A DNA stretch of 64,000 nucleotides. It comes from Anoplolepis gracilipes. Lineage: Eukaryota; Arthropoda; Insecta; Hymenoptera; Formicidae. The notes below the pieces were generated by a model, which made no database searches, was not told the DNA's origin, and worked only from the letters and a program-made list of their open reading frames with translations. Within the stretch, counting starts at the first letter, position 1. Each line of letters begins with the position of its first letter. The translations under genes and the position numbers were made by a program. Positions 1 through 10,174 of this stretch are shown piece after piece. The stretch covers positions 3,256,501 to 3,320,500 of the forward strand of contig NC_132986.1 in the NCBI RefSeq assembly GCF_047496725.1. Reading direction: 5' to 3'.

Positions 1-174
1 CATCAACCATGAAGCTTGACACTTTTCGGATTTTGTAAGGAGATGCCATGGTATAGGACTCCGAAAAATGTAGTGTGCGAGAACAGTTCCTCTTCTCAGC
101 ACCGCCACCTCCTTTGCGATGAATTTATTCGAAACGACAAATCCTTGCAGATCGACAAACGTTGGTACAGACAT
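1..174 (-). CDS. Polinton-associated hypothetical protein, N-terminal part (runs off the window)
   Basis: An uninterrupted 58-codon frame on the minus strand starts at the ATG at 174 and continues past base 1. The N-terminus reads MSVPTFVDLQGF. It lies just downstream of, and on the same strand as, the capsid-like gene, in the position where insect Polintons carry an uncharacterised ORF. I recognise the N-terminus as Polinton-associated but know no function. The VDLQG segment faintly resembles the first acidic motif of DEDD exonucleases, which is speculation. Only the first part is visible, so integrity cannot be judged. Confidence 0.45.
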   Translation of the reverse strand, partial: MSVPTFVDLQGFVVSNKFIAKEVAVLRRGTVLAHYIFRSPIPWHLLTKSEKCQASWLM

Positions 175-274
175 GATGAGATCTCTTTTCGTCAGTTAAG
201 AAGAATGACAACCATCTCGTAATACTCGGATTTATATCCAGCTTCCCCTCTCTCTAAATTATTGTCGCAAACAC

Positions 275-1748
275 TTAGGTAATTTTGCGCACAACGTTGG
301 TCAACGGGTTGTACTGGATCACGCGATCGTGTATGATGAGACAGTACGCAGTCGTATTATTAGACACATTCTCCTTACACTCAAATTTCAATCGCACATC
401 CACGGTTGCACTCTTGACCGATTCGTTTTGTCGAGAACAATCGATGATCACAAACGGACCGTACTGTAGAAACAATGAGACGGTGAGACTCGGTTCGAGG
501 TACTCGTATCCGTAATAGTTTTTGCAGAAACGCGCGTACGTGTCGTACAGAATCGACCATCTGTTTTTATCGAAATCCAGATTCATGTCGTCGTACGGAT
601 AACATTCCGAGTTCAGATAGAGTTTCACGTTTGTTAATTTACAGTCATCGAATTTACTCGCATCCTCGGACATAACATTCTTCCGGCCTGTCTGCAGAGC
701 AAAGATAACGTATCGTGGTTTCTCCAGCTGAGTCGCGGTCTTAATGGCCCACGAATGCTTGGTTGTACGCTGCAACAGCAGAAACTCGTATAGATCCCAC
801 GAGCGAAAACCCATGCTGAGGTAGCGTCCGCTTTCCAGAGCGCGCAGCATAGACAGCTTCTTAATTTCACTTAACAGCACATGTGGCATTCGCCATTGTA
901 TCTTGAATATGTTGATCACAGGCTCCACCATCGAAGCTCCAACCAGACAATTGTTATCATTGCGCGATCGTATTAAGATCAACTCGTGACGAGCGTTAAT
1001 TACTATGCGTCTGTAATCCTCGCAAAATCCCAATAACATGTAGAGCGGTACGCAAAAATTAAAGTGTCCATTCACAGTAGTTGGATCACTCCAGCCAGCA
1101 TTTCTCATAATCACGCTTCTATCGGATGATATTGTTACATAGTTTTGAGCATACTTGTTATTTCTACATTTCTGTTGCGATCAATCTCCACGCCATTGAG
1201 TTCGTATCGAATCTCATCAAACATGAATGCGACGCAATTATTTTGCAGTATCACATTGGATCCGTCAGTTGAATTGTTTATCTTCAATTCTCCCTTCCAT
1301 TTTCTGCAGTATACGGTTCGAGAATCCTAGCAGCGATCCAATGTTGTTAAGCTTGCTAAATTTATTCTGTAGGCGCATTTGATCTTGCTCCTTGCATCGT
1401 ATTGTAATTAGCGCGGAGCACTATTAGCCATTCTCCATCCTCAAAGTCATCGTCGTCAATGTGTTTTTTATCACCATCACGAACTGTATTGCGAACGTTT
1501 TCGTGAAATTGTTTTTTTCAAAAATTCACGTATCGCTTGCAGCTCGTACGATCCCTCGGGAATCGTAATTTCTGCATCGTCTTTGCCAAAGTAAAATTTA
1601 TTATTCGAGGAATTCAAGTTCGACATCGTGTAATAACTCTCAAAATCCGCTAGACCGAGCTTGTTTCACCATCGCTTAAATCTACGATGGGAAAATAGTT
1701 TGCCGCGAGCACGCTGCTCTTTCCAGTCAGCGTGAATGTCATAGACAT
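275..1748 (-). pseudogene. Capsid-like protein of a Polinton/Maverick element, frameshifted
   Basis: The gene starts at the ATG at 1748 (MSMTFTLTGKSS) and ends at the stop at 275, about 490 codons. The C-terminal 279 codons (275-1114) are open; the N-terminal part (1115-1748) is broken by at least one frameshift near 1665 and further changes around 1150-1600. Fragments such as YPYDDMNLDFDKNRW and a terminal segment rich in beta-strand-forming residues match the virion protein family of insect Polintons, which I infer to be a jelly-roll capsid protein. Its position next to protease, PLA2-like and packaging ATPase genes supports a structural role. It could be the minor rather than the major capsid protein. 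In this copy it cannot make a full product. Confidence 0.55.
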
Positions 1749-1777
1749 GTTGACCAAACTGTTTAACGAATACTAAG

Positions 1778-2160
1778 TTAAATAGCGCAATGTATGTCTT
1801 TAAATTTGCGTGCATCGACCGTTCGGAGAAACTGCAAGCACAATTGTCCGCAGATGCTTTGATTATAAGTTTGATAAGATATGTGATTATAATCTATTTT
1901 TGCCACATTTAAATATCGTACCAATTCATTCGGCGGGCGAAGATTGTCAAAACTGTCAAAATATATAGCGCGATTCCCTCTCTTTGCATACGCTACCCAG
2001 TGAGTACCCGAGCGTTATCCAAATTTATGATGCCGCTCTCGTTTCGATATATACCACCGATCGGTAATGAGTCACGCATAAAAACATCTCTAAAATACGG
2101 AATGTGCATACGTTTTGCTAGTTGAAGCAGTTGTATGTTGGTAGATGCACTCTCTGGCAT
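1778..2160 (-). pseudogene. Adenain-like cysteine protease (maturation protease), frameshifted
   Basis: The reading starts at the ATG at 2160 (MPESAST) inside the 3' end of the PLA2-like gene and ends at the TAA at 1778-1780. The first part runs to about 2010, then the frame shifts. After the shift come the family's active-site blocks in order: THWVAYAK (His), IYFDSF (acidic residue) and NQSICGQLCLQF (Gln and nucleophile Cys). This is the C5/Ulp1-fold protease used by adenoviruses and Polintons to process virion precursors. All catalytic residues can still be read, so the frameshift, not active-site loss, inactivates it. At about 127 codons it is short for the family. Confidence 0.7.
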
Positions 2161-2783
2161 TTTTAGTGTCTCTTTGACGTTTTTTTTTCTTCTTTCTCAT
2201 TGAGACTCCTCGTCCGTATTTGTATGGCGCGAGATACAATCCGCGATTTTCCATGGCGCGATTGTGACGTAGCATCTCTTGAAACTGACGTTGTGTAGCT
2301 TTTCCATCGTTTATCATCTTTGCTACACCAGCCGTTCCACCAATCAGAGATCCGAGAGCGCCCAACACTGGTAGAATCGGTAATACACCCCCGCGTTTCG
2401 CTACCGGAAGTATTCGTTTTTTCACTATCTTTTTCTTCGTTTTCGTCTTTAGACCCATACCGAACTTCGTTTTGGTTTTCATCGCTGTCCAGACAGCTGT
2501 GGCTGCGGCTCTCTCACCGAGAGACGAATCTTCCGCAGTGATGCGAGTTTGCGCCTTTTTAGCGAGTATCCTATCCGCCGCGTGTCTTTCGGCAAGATCG
2601 TTACTCCGAAAGTACGCTATATCGTGTTCACGACACGCTGCGTCCAATGGGTTGATACCTCGATCACTTCTAGCCAATCGTTTTTCTAGCCGCGTGCCCG
2701 GACCGCTATCCAGGAATATGCAATTCGATAGGAAGCGCGTTTATTGCACGATTTAATAGACCTCTGCTTATTTGCGATGACAT
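2090..2783 (-). pseudogene. Virion protein with phospholipase-A2-like motif, frameshifted
   Basis: The gene opens at the ATG at 2783 (MSSQISRGLLN), overlapping the end of the neighbouring small gene. It hits a stop near 2706 and resumes in another frame to the stop at 2090. The conserved block LDAACREHDIAY carries the Cys-x2-His-Asp-x2-Tyr active-site signature of secreted PLA2, as in parvovirus VP1 unique regions and some Polinton or adintovirus proteins. After it come basic stretches (KTKTKKKIVKKR), a small-residue hydrophobic segment (LGALGSLIGGTAGVAKM) and the motif RGLYLAPYKYGRG, typical of a core or membrane-lytic minor virion protein. Inferred role: penetration of endosomal membrane or DNA condensation. 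Confidence 0.65.
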
Positions 2784-3031
2784 TCACGACAATCTTTTAT
2801 CATTGACGCTGGACCGTCAATGTGCGTTTGTTGCCACGGTTGATTGTAATGTTCGAAACAGCGACGATAGGTCTGAACCTCCGAATCCGCCTTTATGTAT
2901 TCCGGAAGTTTGTCTCACACGTAGTGAACGTGATTGCCACACATTCGCAATAAAACTGCTTTAGATACAAACTGTAGCTGTTCGGCACTCAAATCGAGAA
3001 TATCGTAAGGACTTGATAGCAGGACAAACAT
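2768..3031 (-). pseudogene. Small Polinton protein, unknown function, one in-frame stop
   Basis: An 88-codon frame runs from the ATG at 3031 (MFVLLSSPYDILDL) to the TAA at 2768-2770, interrupted by a single TGA at 2915-2917. The C-terminus (KDCRECHRK) is Cys/His-rich. The frame stays open on both sides of the stop, so this is a simple nonsense mutation. It lies head-to-head with the ATPase gene and overlaps the start of the PLA2-like gene by a few bases. I know no function for this family. Confidence 0.5.
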
Positions 3032-3108
3032 TTTTTCGTTACTGAACACTTTGTAGTTCCGCGCAGCTATAAATAGACAGGCGTGCGATCCGAATCGAAA
3101 GTGGGAAA

Positions 3109-3816
3109 ATGAAATTCGTGCGACAACCTTTCGCGATACGCGTGACAAATTACGACGCTAGATTACGCTCGATAGGTGACAATGCGGAGATGCGTAGACA
3201 CGGTACGATGCTGCCGAATACTATATGCGCAATCGTTTGCGGCCCCTCGAATTGCGATAAAACTAACGTGTTGATTAGTTTGATAGAAAGCCCGCACGGC
3301 GTCCGCTTTGAAAATGTGTACGTGTATTCAAAGTCACTGCAACAGCCAAAATATCGATATTTGGAGAATTTGTTAACGTCGATCGATGAAATCGGCTATT
3401 TTACATTCTCCAATAACAGTGACGTCATTCCACCGAGCGAAGCACGTCCAAACTCGATTTTCGTTTTCGATGACGTGACGTGCGACAAACAAAATACAAT
3501 AAGAAAATATTTCTCAATGGGACGCTACTCGAACGTCGACTGCTTCTATCTCTGCCAGACACACGCGAGAATACCGAAACATCTTTTACGCGACAACGCG
3601 AACCTGTTAATCTTGTTTAAACAGGATGGCACCAACTTGAAACACGTGTACAACGATCACGTGAATACTGACATGTCATACGAGGATTTCAGTGAGTTAT
3701 GTTGTACTTGTTGGCAGCAAAAGTATGGATTTCTCGTGATAGACAAGGATAGCTTGCTTACAAACGGGCGATACAGAAACGGATTTAACGTGTTTGCGAT
3801 ACCACAAAATGATTAG
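3109..3816 (+). CDS. FtsK/HerA-type (A32-like) DNA-packaging ATPase of Polinton
   Basis: An open frame of 235 codons. The P-loop reads CGPSNCDKT (residues 44-52) and the Walker B SIFVFDD (residues 116-122), followed by a sensor-like FYLCQTHARIPKHLL. Family length is 230-280 residues, so the gene looks complete. The family translocates the genome into capsids. One oddity: the residue before the invariant P-loop Lys is Asp (D50) where GK[T/S] is expected, which should impair nucleotide binding. The gene reads divergently from the virion-protein block, the usual Polinton order. The open frame suggests fairly recent activity, but the P-loop change argues that this copy is dead. Confidence 0.8.
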   Translation: MKFVRQPFAIRVTNYDARLRSIGDNAEMRRHGTMLPNTICAIVCGPSNCDKTNVLISLIESPHGVRFENVYVYSKSLQQPKYRYLENLLTSIDEIGYFTFSNNSDVIPPSEARPNSIFVFDDVTCDKQNTIRKYFSMGRYSNVDCFYLCQTHARIPKHLLRDNANLLILFKQDGTNLKHVYNDHVNTDMSYEDFSELCCTCWQQKYGFLVIDKDSLLTNGRYRNGFNVFAIPQND

Positions 3817-3875
3817 TCGTTACCTACATTCTGTCATGAGGGGTGAAACGCGAGCGTTCAACACTCTCTATCGAT

Positions 3876-4857
3876 ATGGCTGGGAGCGATAATATTCGCG
3901 AGCGTGAAAAGATGGCGAAGGAGATTGCGAAAACGAGCGAATCGATCCGCAAGAAACATCGCGCTTTGAAGACCGGTAACATCGATGACGATATCGCGGT
4001 TAAGACCCATTTTAAACCTATTATCGAGCCGCTGCAAAAGATTGTCGTTCGCGGTGAAAAATAAGTCGGAGAGTAGCGCAAAGATTAAAACCTTACCCAT
4101 CAAGCGATACAAGGAGAATGAGAAGAAAGAGGCTAAAGATGAGAAGGTAGAGGAAGAGGAAGAGGAAGAGGAAGATGTTTTCGAAACCTCGGGCAACATG
4201 CTCGAATCATCGTTTGTTCGAAACAAGTTACAAACGCCGGAAGGTCAAGAAACGTTGCGGGAGTACTTTGGGCCACTTGGGCAAAAGCACATAGGCGCTT
4301 TGCTTAGTGGCGACAAAAATCACGAGATTGATCATGCGTATGGAGTCTATTTTGACAGAAAGAATAAAATGCGACTCGGCAACAAACGATTCAACATCAA
4401 CAAAGATGACTCTATTATCATAGACGACGTGCGGTACATTGGAACGCCAGGATTATACGAGTTGATCTTCAAAAGAATTCCCGATGACGAACTTTACACG
4501 AGGGGGGACGATTTGGAAAAATACAAGAGCATATTATTGGTGACGAACGCGCATAGACGCGATTATGATGCGCAGGGCCATTTGAAGGGTAACAGGGGGT
4601 ACAAGTACAAACATATAATTGCACCGTTGATGTCGCTTGAATCGAAAAATACAAAATCTAGAGGGGAGATATCTATGCCTCGCGCTATGACGCTAACCAA
4701 CAATATGATTGATTACGTGCACTGGGACGATTCCAACGAACTAGTGGATCGGCTACGATTGCTGAACGCTTCGCGCCAAGCTGGTCACAACGCTCACGAC
4801 AATGAGATCCAGTCGATCATCGAGGAACTTCGTGAAGCAGGAATTATTATAAATTAA
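3876..4857 (+). pseudogene. DUF8207-like Polinton protein, one frameshift
   Basis: The gene starts at the ATG at 3876 (MAGSDNIRERE). The frame stops at 4064 and continues in the next frame from about 4058, consistent with one lost base in the A run near 4055. An acidic linker (poly-Glu at about 4146-4172) is followed by a conserved globular part with GPLGQKHIGALLSGD, GVYFDRKNKMRLGN, VRYIGTPGLYELIFKRIPD and RGYKYKHIIAPL, which I associate with DUF8207. The family is common in insect Polintons and has no known biochemical function. It lies between the ATPase and the fibre-like gene on the same strand, so a virion or replication role is inference. Apart from one lesion the ORF is intact to 4857. 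Confidence 0.6.
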
Positions 4858-4925
4858 ATGGTGTCTCGACAAAACTAATCAGTCGATCAGCGTTGCGTGA
4901 CACTTTACGAAGCATCAGAAAAAAA

Positions 4926-5288
4926 ATGCCTATCAACAAATTTGGATTATTCGATCCAAGAAATGATGCAACCGGCACAAACGGTTCTTGGGATAGATTG
5001 GTAAAAAGTTATGTGCACGAAAACGCTTTGTGTCGCGTCGTTACAGACTTCGATGCAAGGTCACGTAAGATTCGCCGTGTAGCGCAACCAGAGGCTGACA
5101 CCGATGCCGTCAACAAACTGTACGTGGAGTCCTGCGTTAAAAGATTAATGAATCAACAGAAAGAATCAGACAAGAAGCTGATTTCGCTTGAGAAGGACGT
5201 GCGAGCAATACAGATTGTGCTAAACGAACTTCAACGCCCGGCTAACGCTAACTCAGAAACAGCTATCAACCTAAATGAGCATCAGTGA
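4926..5288 (+). CDS. Small Polinton protein with phage-fibre-like DAVNKLYVE motif and coiled coil
   Basis: A frame of 120 codons from the ATG at 4926 (MPINKFGLF). Around residues 55-70 it reads QPEADTDAVNKLYVESC, which closely resembles the P-x-DxDAxNKxYVD motif common at the base of trimeric phage tail fibres. It is followed by a heptad-rich helix (LISLEKDVRAIQIVLNEL). I infer an elongated oligomeric virion spike or fibre component. The gene overlaps the next small ORF at its end (ATG at 5275, stop at 5286-5288). There is no obvious lesion. It could also be an unrelated coiled-coil protein. Confidence 0.5.
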   Translation: MPINKFGLFDPRNDATGTNGSWDRLVKSYVHENALCRVVTDFDARSRKIRRVAQPEADTDAVNKLYVESCVKRLMNQQKESDKKLISLEKDVRAIQIVLNELQRPANANSETAINLNEHQ

Positions 5289-5415
5289 ACGGGTTAGGAG
5301 CGGCTATCAAACGGTTATCGAACAGCTACGAAGGATTCTAGAACGGCTGCGAACAATTATCGAACAGCTACGAAGAATTATCGAACTGCTATCTAACTAC
5401 AATGAGTGGCAGTAG
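5275..5415 (+). CDS. 46-residue amphipathic-helix repeat ORF
   Basis: The ATG at 5275 lies inside the end of the previous ORF. The frame runs to the TAG at 5413-5415, overlapping the ATG at 5402 of the next ORF. The product is built of repeats of the type IIEQLRRI / ILERLRTI, a strongly amphipathic helix. The underlying DNA is an imperfect tandem repeat. Both overlaps are a few bases. It could be a real short coiled-coil peptide or a by-product of repeat expansion; it is listed because the frame is clean and the periodicity is clear. Confidence 0.3.
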   Translation: MSISERVRSGYQTVIEQLRRILERLRTIIEQLRRIIELLSNYNEWQ

Positions 5416-5695
5416 CAGTGGCAGTGAACGACCTAGCAGTAGCAGCAGCAGCTGCAACAGCTTCGAACGAGGCTTTCAGCATCTCAAGCAGGGCTGCGAA
5501 CGAGGCTACAAACACGTTCTTAACGGCTACACTCAAGGTTACAAACAACTCAAGAACTCCTACGATCGGTCAAAAGACGTCTGTGAACGAGGCTACGAAC
5601 GGGTCAGAAGCGGTTACGAACGAGTCAAAAACGTCTGCGAAAAAGGCTGCGAACGGGTCAAGAACGATTTTCGAATGGGTGAAGGACGGCGGTGA
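5402..5695 (+). CDS. Ser-rich, then CERGYERVKN-repeat protein
   Basis: The 97-codon ORF has a Ser-rich head (residues 1-20), then about seven degenerate units of 11-14 residues such as CERGYERVRSGYERVKN, and a basic end. The alternative frame over the same DNA is also open (5406-5822), as expected of tandem-repeat DNA, so the coding frame is uncertain. It lies on the same strand as, and between, the fibre-like gene and the integrase. A shaft-like or coiled-coil virion part is a guess from repeat periodicity and position. Confidence 0.3.
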   Translation: MSGSSSGSERPSSSSSSCNSFERGFQHLKQGCERGYKHVLNGYTQGYKQLKNSYDRSKDVCERGYERVRSGYERVKNVCEKGCERVKNDFRMGEGRR

Positions 5696-5699
5696 ACAA

Positions 5700-5820
5700 C
5701 GCAAGAATAGGTCAAGAACAGGTCAGAACAGGTCAGAACAGATCAAGAACAGGTCAGAACAGGTCAAGAACAGGTCAGAACAGGTCAAGAACAGGTCAGA
5801 ACAGGTCAAGAACGGCTATT
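5700..5820 (+). repeat. Tandem repeat, about 21 bp
   Basis: Array of units made of two half-repeats (gaacaggtca / gaacaggtcaa), about 5-6 copies, ending 18 bp before the integrase ATG. In one frame it encodes KNRSEQV repeats. It is the DNA-level continuation of the repeats in the preceding ORF. Confidence 0.75.
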
Positions 5821-5837
5821 AAAGGCGATAAACGAAA

Positions 5838-6822
5838 ATGAGTGAAAAAAAAGCGAACAACAAACGGGCATTGAGAAAAACTGACAAAGCAAAGAATCAA
5901 CATAGTTTGGAGAGACGACAGTTGGTGAACGAACTGCATGCGTCGGCGAGAAAAAATTTTCTCCGAAGACACGTCATAAGTGCGGGGATACGATGATCTG
6001 TGGCAAGCCGACATCGTCGAGATGCTTCCGTATTCTCGTTTCAACAAAGGTTACCACTACATACTCACCGTCATCGATGTTGTTGAGCAAGTATGCATGG
6101 GCTGTACCACTCAAGAGTAAAGGTGGAAGGGAGACGGCTGATGCAATCGCCAAAATAATTCGAGATAGCAAGAGATGCCCGAAAAACATACAAACGGGAA
6201 GGAATTTTACAATACCGATGTGCAACGGCTTATACGGAAACATAACATTAATCACTATTCCACATATTCGGTATTGAAGGCGTCTGTCGTCGAGCGATTC
6301 AATCGCACGCTGAAGAATGACATGTGGAAGATGTCTACGCTGAACGGAACTTACAAGTGGATCGACGCGCTATCCCGACTCGTTGCAGAATATAACGCGC
6401 GAAAACATCGCACTATCAATATGAGACCTATCGATGTTACTCCCACGATCGCTGATAGACTTTTAAATACGGTATACAACAGTATAAAAATTGCTGCTCC
6501 TGCAAAGTTTAAAGTAGGTGACCTGGTACGCGTTAGCAAATACAAAAAACTTTTCGAAAAGGGTTACACACCAAATTGGACAACCGAGGTGTTTAAGATT
6601 GTTAAAGTGCAACATACTAATCCCGTAACATATCTACTCGAAGATTATCGCAAAAAATCTATCGCTGGAGCATTTTACGAACACGAGTTGCATCGCGCGA
6701 ATTATCCAGATGTGTATCTCGTGGAGAAAGTACTGCGCAGGAGGGGTGACGAGGTTTACGTGAAATGGCTGGGATTTGATAGCTCGCACAATTCTTGGGT
6801 ACATAAGGATCATGTAATTTAA
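5838..6822 (+). pseudogene. Polinton retroviral-type integrase with C-terminal chromodomain, frameshifted
   Basis: The start is the ATG at 5838 (basic N-terminus). Frameshifts occur near 5980, 6090 and 6190. Integrase blocks: LWQADIVEM (first catalytic Asp, about 6013) and ASVVERFNRTLKN (catalytic Glu, about 6295). The middle block, which should carry the second Asp before GKEF, has lost that residue in a small deletion near 6195, so the DDE triad is broken. The C-terminal half is open from 6175 to 6822 and ends in a chromodomain (VYLVEKVLRRRGDEVYVKWL followed by NSWVHKDHV), which directs integration to marked chromatin in related elements. Diagnostic for Polintons. Confidence 0.85.
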
Positions 6823-6972
6823 TTTTATAAGAAATACAATGTATTCAATATAAAAATATATGAAATATTTGAAATATACAAAATCTTTATTAATACATCC
6901 TTTCCAATAGTCATTACAATATATAAAATATGAAATATACATACAAGAAAAAAATCACACACACATTATATT

Positions 6973-9088
6973 TTATAAAGATATCTTATAATGTCCCCAC
7001 GGTAACGTATCAGTAGTTGTAGGTACGATATACCGCTTGTCGTCGTACGGACTTAGAGCAATTTTTGTTTCGCGAATGGTGTATACCTTGTGTAATTTTG
7101 ATCTTATACACGATTGACTACGCGTTATTTCAATCTCTTCGTTCAAACACCGCGTGTAATCGTCAAACGTTATCGTTCTCGCAACAACGTTACTCTTGAC
7201 GCCTTTTACCTTTTTCGTATCCTTCTTACCATCCACGCGCAACGCATACATTTTTGCTCTAAGCCCGACAAATTCAGTCATTATGGTACCGTTGTTTTCA
7301 TCCTTCATTAGACCCGGTACCTTTTTATTCACGAGCGGTATACCGTACGCATTGTCTATCGCATAGTCGTTCGTATCAAATCTGCTGATGTCGCGTTTCA
7401 TATTCTCGTACACATCGTCGCACTCAATGTGATATATAAGACTATCCGTATCAGTGTACATGACTTTGCATCTCTCCCGATACATTGGTACCATATAATC
7501 GTGGTGAAATTCGCACAAACATGTCTTGGATATATCGAGAATACACATACCTACGTAAATTGGTTTGTAAAATTTCACTTCGAGTTTACGTAATTCTACA
7601 GCGATTAGATTTTCCGAAAAAATGCTTTTGCTATGAAAATTTGGTTTTGCAATCAATGTCTCTGCGCCGTACCTTCCGTCCCATTTTGTTAAAAGTTTAA
7701 CATCTACGCGATTGCGCACATTTTCCATCGTTTTGCCAAATACTGCATTATTCATTAGTTTGTACAAATTTTTTTCAAAATCATTTTTTGTCAGTGCTCT
7801 AAATTTTGTGTTGAGTTCTATATAAGTACGGAGCCACGGAGATTGAGTGAATTGTATACGATGAATTTTTGTAACACGAAGACCGTGACGTGAACATTGC
7901 TGCAGGTTGCGGTAGTGTATCATGTAACGCTTCTTATCGTATACAGTTGCAAGAAGCTTGCCCTCGCGCTTGCCGGGTGGTTTGTCACGTGTCGGACAAA
8001 ACGGTAGGTCAGTGTGCGAATCGTGAAGATGCTGCGGATACTCGAGATCGACTTCGAGGATGTAGTCTGTAGACGAATCGAGCGCGATCGATGATACATC
8101 AAAATTGGAAACATTATCGACCCACTGAAAATTGGCGTAGGGCAATGGTTGACACATTGCCCATCCGTATAAATTATTAACATTGAAATACATCAAGTAC
8201 GTTGATGGTTTTGATAAGTCATACGACTGTATGTACTTGTTATTAGCACGCGCGTACCTGTTGGAAACATTATTAACATTGACTTAAACCACCGCGTATA
8301 CCTCGTTCGATAAACATAACCATGTCAATGTCTGTGAGTAATTCAAATATAATTTTCGTATACTTTAACATGGCGTCCCACGTGTAACCGGGAAGAGTAT
8401 AGTAATCAGGGTCGAGCCCATAACTCTTGATACAACTCTCTCGGAAATTTTCAAAAATGTCTGCTAAGAACAAAACATCGATTTTTAAACACAGATCGCT
8501 ATATTCGCCTAGCGTTCGAATGGAGAATCGCTTCCACACAGTCTCAGCGTGCGCGTAATCGCTCTCAGATACTGTGTTACCTGTCAAGGAACTGTAAAAT
8601 GATTCTCGTGATGGTAAACACGCATCTTGCAATTTATCTACGCAGTCAATGTACTCGTTCGGGAAGACACCTTTTCTTGTTAATAAATTGAAATCTTCGG
8701 CGGATAAATTTTTATATTCCGATTGTAAAATTTTGAGTTTATCCTTGCTCAGAAAAGACGCCAATTTGTCGAGACTTGTGAGAAATTTATATGAATCTAT
8801 GAAACGTAATTTAATGTGATTTCCCGGTTTGTCTTTCGTACCTTTAACATGTTTTGTAAATGAAATATATTTTTTTTTTGTTATCGGAAGTAAATCGATT
8901 CCCCTTTCGAACGCTGTGGCTATTTCCTCGATTATAAAGTGAGAATCATAACCAGATAAATTGTGAAATACTATTGGAATGCAAAAAGATTCTTTGTAAT
9001 TTAGATTGCAATTTGAATGCGCGGGACCTCTGTACTGTCCGGTCAAATGACAATGATTGCGTACGCGCGTATCATCATTTTCCACGAA
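6973..9088 (-). pseudogene. Protein-primed DNA polymerase B, C-terminal (polymerase) half
   Basis: Two open stretches, 8273-9088 and 6973-8196, are joined across a frameshift at about 8200-8273. The upstream part has the NHCHLTGQYRG zinc/exonuclease junction and YDSHFIIEE; the palm has motif A (YFNVNNLYGWAM), motif B (KNLYKLMNNAVFGKTMENV) and motif C (YTDTDSLIYH). In motif A the metal-binding Asp is replaced by Asn, so activity would be lost even without the frameshift. The downstream stop is near 6973. This is the replicative polymerase of Polintons. The gene is physically cut at 9089 by the foldback element; the rest resumes at 16,568. Confidence 0.88.
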
Positions 9089-9097
9089 TGGTTTCTC
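9089..9097. repeat. Left target-site duplication (9 bp) of the foldback element
   Basis: TGGTTTCTC immediately precedes the terminal GTGTGTGTGAAGC of the element and is repeated exactly at 16559-16567. It lies in the polymerase gene. Confidence 0.9.
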
Positions 9098-9989
9098 GTG
9101 TGTGTGAAGCTGGCGTATCATTTCGTGGAAACTCACAAATAATTAAGAGTTCTGACTTTATTTTCAATAGTTCTAGAGTTCTTGATGGTTTAAACAAATA
9201 GTTCTGGCGATTAAAGCAAAAAAAATGCCTTCGGACAAACTGAGATGCCAACTTCACGCAGCATCTCACTTTGTCCCACGACATTTTCGCTATCAGTAAT
9301 TGTAGAAAATTGAAAGATCTATAGTTCTAGATGAGTTCTAAAAAGAGTTCTGCCACGCAAAAGCAGAAAAATGTTAATTAAGATAAAATAAAAAACAACG
9401 AATCCCATAGATACAGATCGAGATGAGATGCCGGTCGATTATCGATAGTTCTGCTCAATATAAAACAGTTCTCATATAGTTCTGGGCTTGTGCAATGCCT
9501 TTCCAAAGAGTTCTGCCATTTAAAATAATAAGATAATTTTTTAATTAATTATTATACCCGAAAAACGCGTAATTTCATACATAAAGGTGAGATGCCGGTC
9601 GATTATCGATAGTTCTATTTAATATAAAACAGTTCTCATATAGTTCTGGGCTTGTGCAATGCCTTTCCAAAGAGTTCTGCCATTTAAAATAATTAGATAA
9701 TTTTTTAATTAATTATTATACCCGAAAAACGCGTAATTTCATACATAAAGGTGAGATGCCGGTCGATTATCGATAGTTCTGCTCAATATAAAACAGTTCT
9801 CATATAGTTCTGGGCTTGTACAATGCCTTTCCAAAGAGTTCTGCCATTTAAAATAATTAGATAATTTTTTAATTAATTATTATACCCGAAAAACGCGTAA
9901 TTTCATACATAAAGGTGAGATGCCGGTCGATTATCGATAGTTCTGCTCAATATAAAACAGTTCTCATATAGTTCTGGGCTTGTACAATG
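9098..9989 (+). repeat. Left foldback arm with three 164-bp units
   Basis: The outer part 9098-9430 is the near-exact reverse complement of 16,226-16,558. Then 164-bp units start at 9431, 9595 and 9759, with a partial fourth at 9923-9989. Each unit carries several AGTTCT motifs, the palindromic core tcgattatcga and an AT-rich half. Confidence 0.9.
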
Positions 9990-10174
9990 CCTTATTTTTC
10001 CTCGAGATACAATTTTTGTTGCTAAGTGCATGAAAGAATCATCCATATCTTGTACAATACGTTTGTATTCTGTATTGACACCTATCATGTGTGCAGTTAT
10101 ATGTAAAAGAGAGTCAAAAGCGCATGTATTTCGTATCATTACAGTGTCTTTTTGTAATTTAACCAGCTGGCGTT
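9990..10174 (-). pseudogene. Inverted duplicate fragment of the element's own peptidase region
   Basis: This stretch is the reverse complement of about 12,865-13,041 in the transposase gene with only a few differences. Its minus-strand translation includes MIRNTCAFDSLLHITAHM, the Cys-box of the USP-like domain. It directly abuts the left arm repeats, so the element contains an antisense-oriented copy of part of its own gene 2.7 kb upstream of the sense copy. Confidence 0.88.

Noticed and set aside
285..515. Plus-strand ORF over the capsid-like gene
   Set aside because: Shadow of the minus-strand coding frame; no start context or motif.
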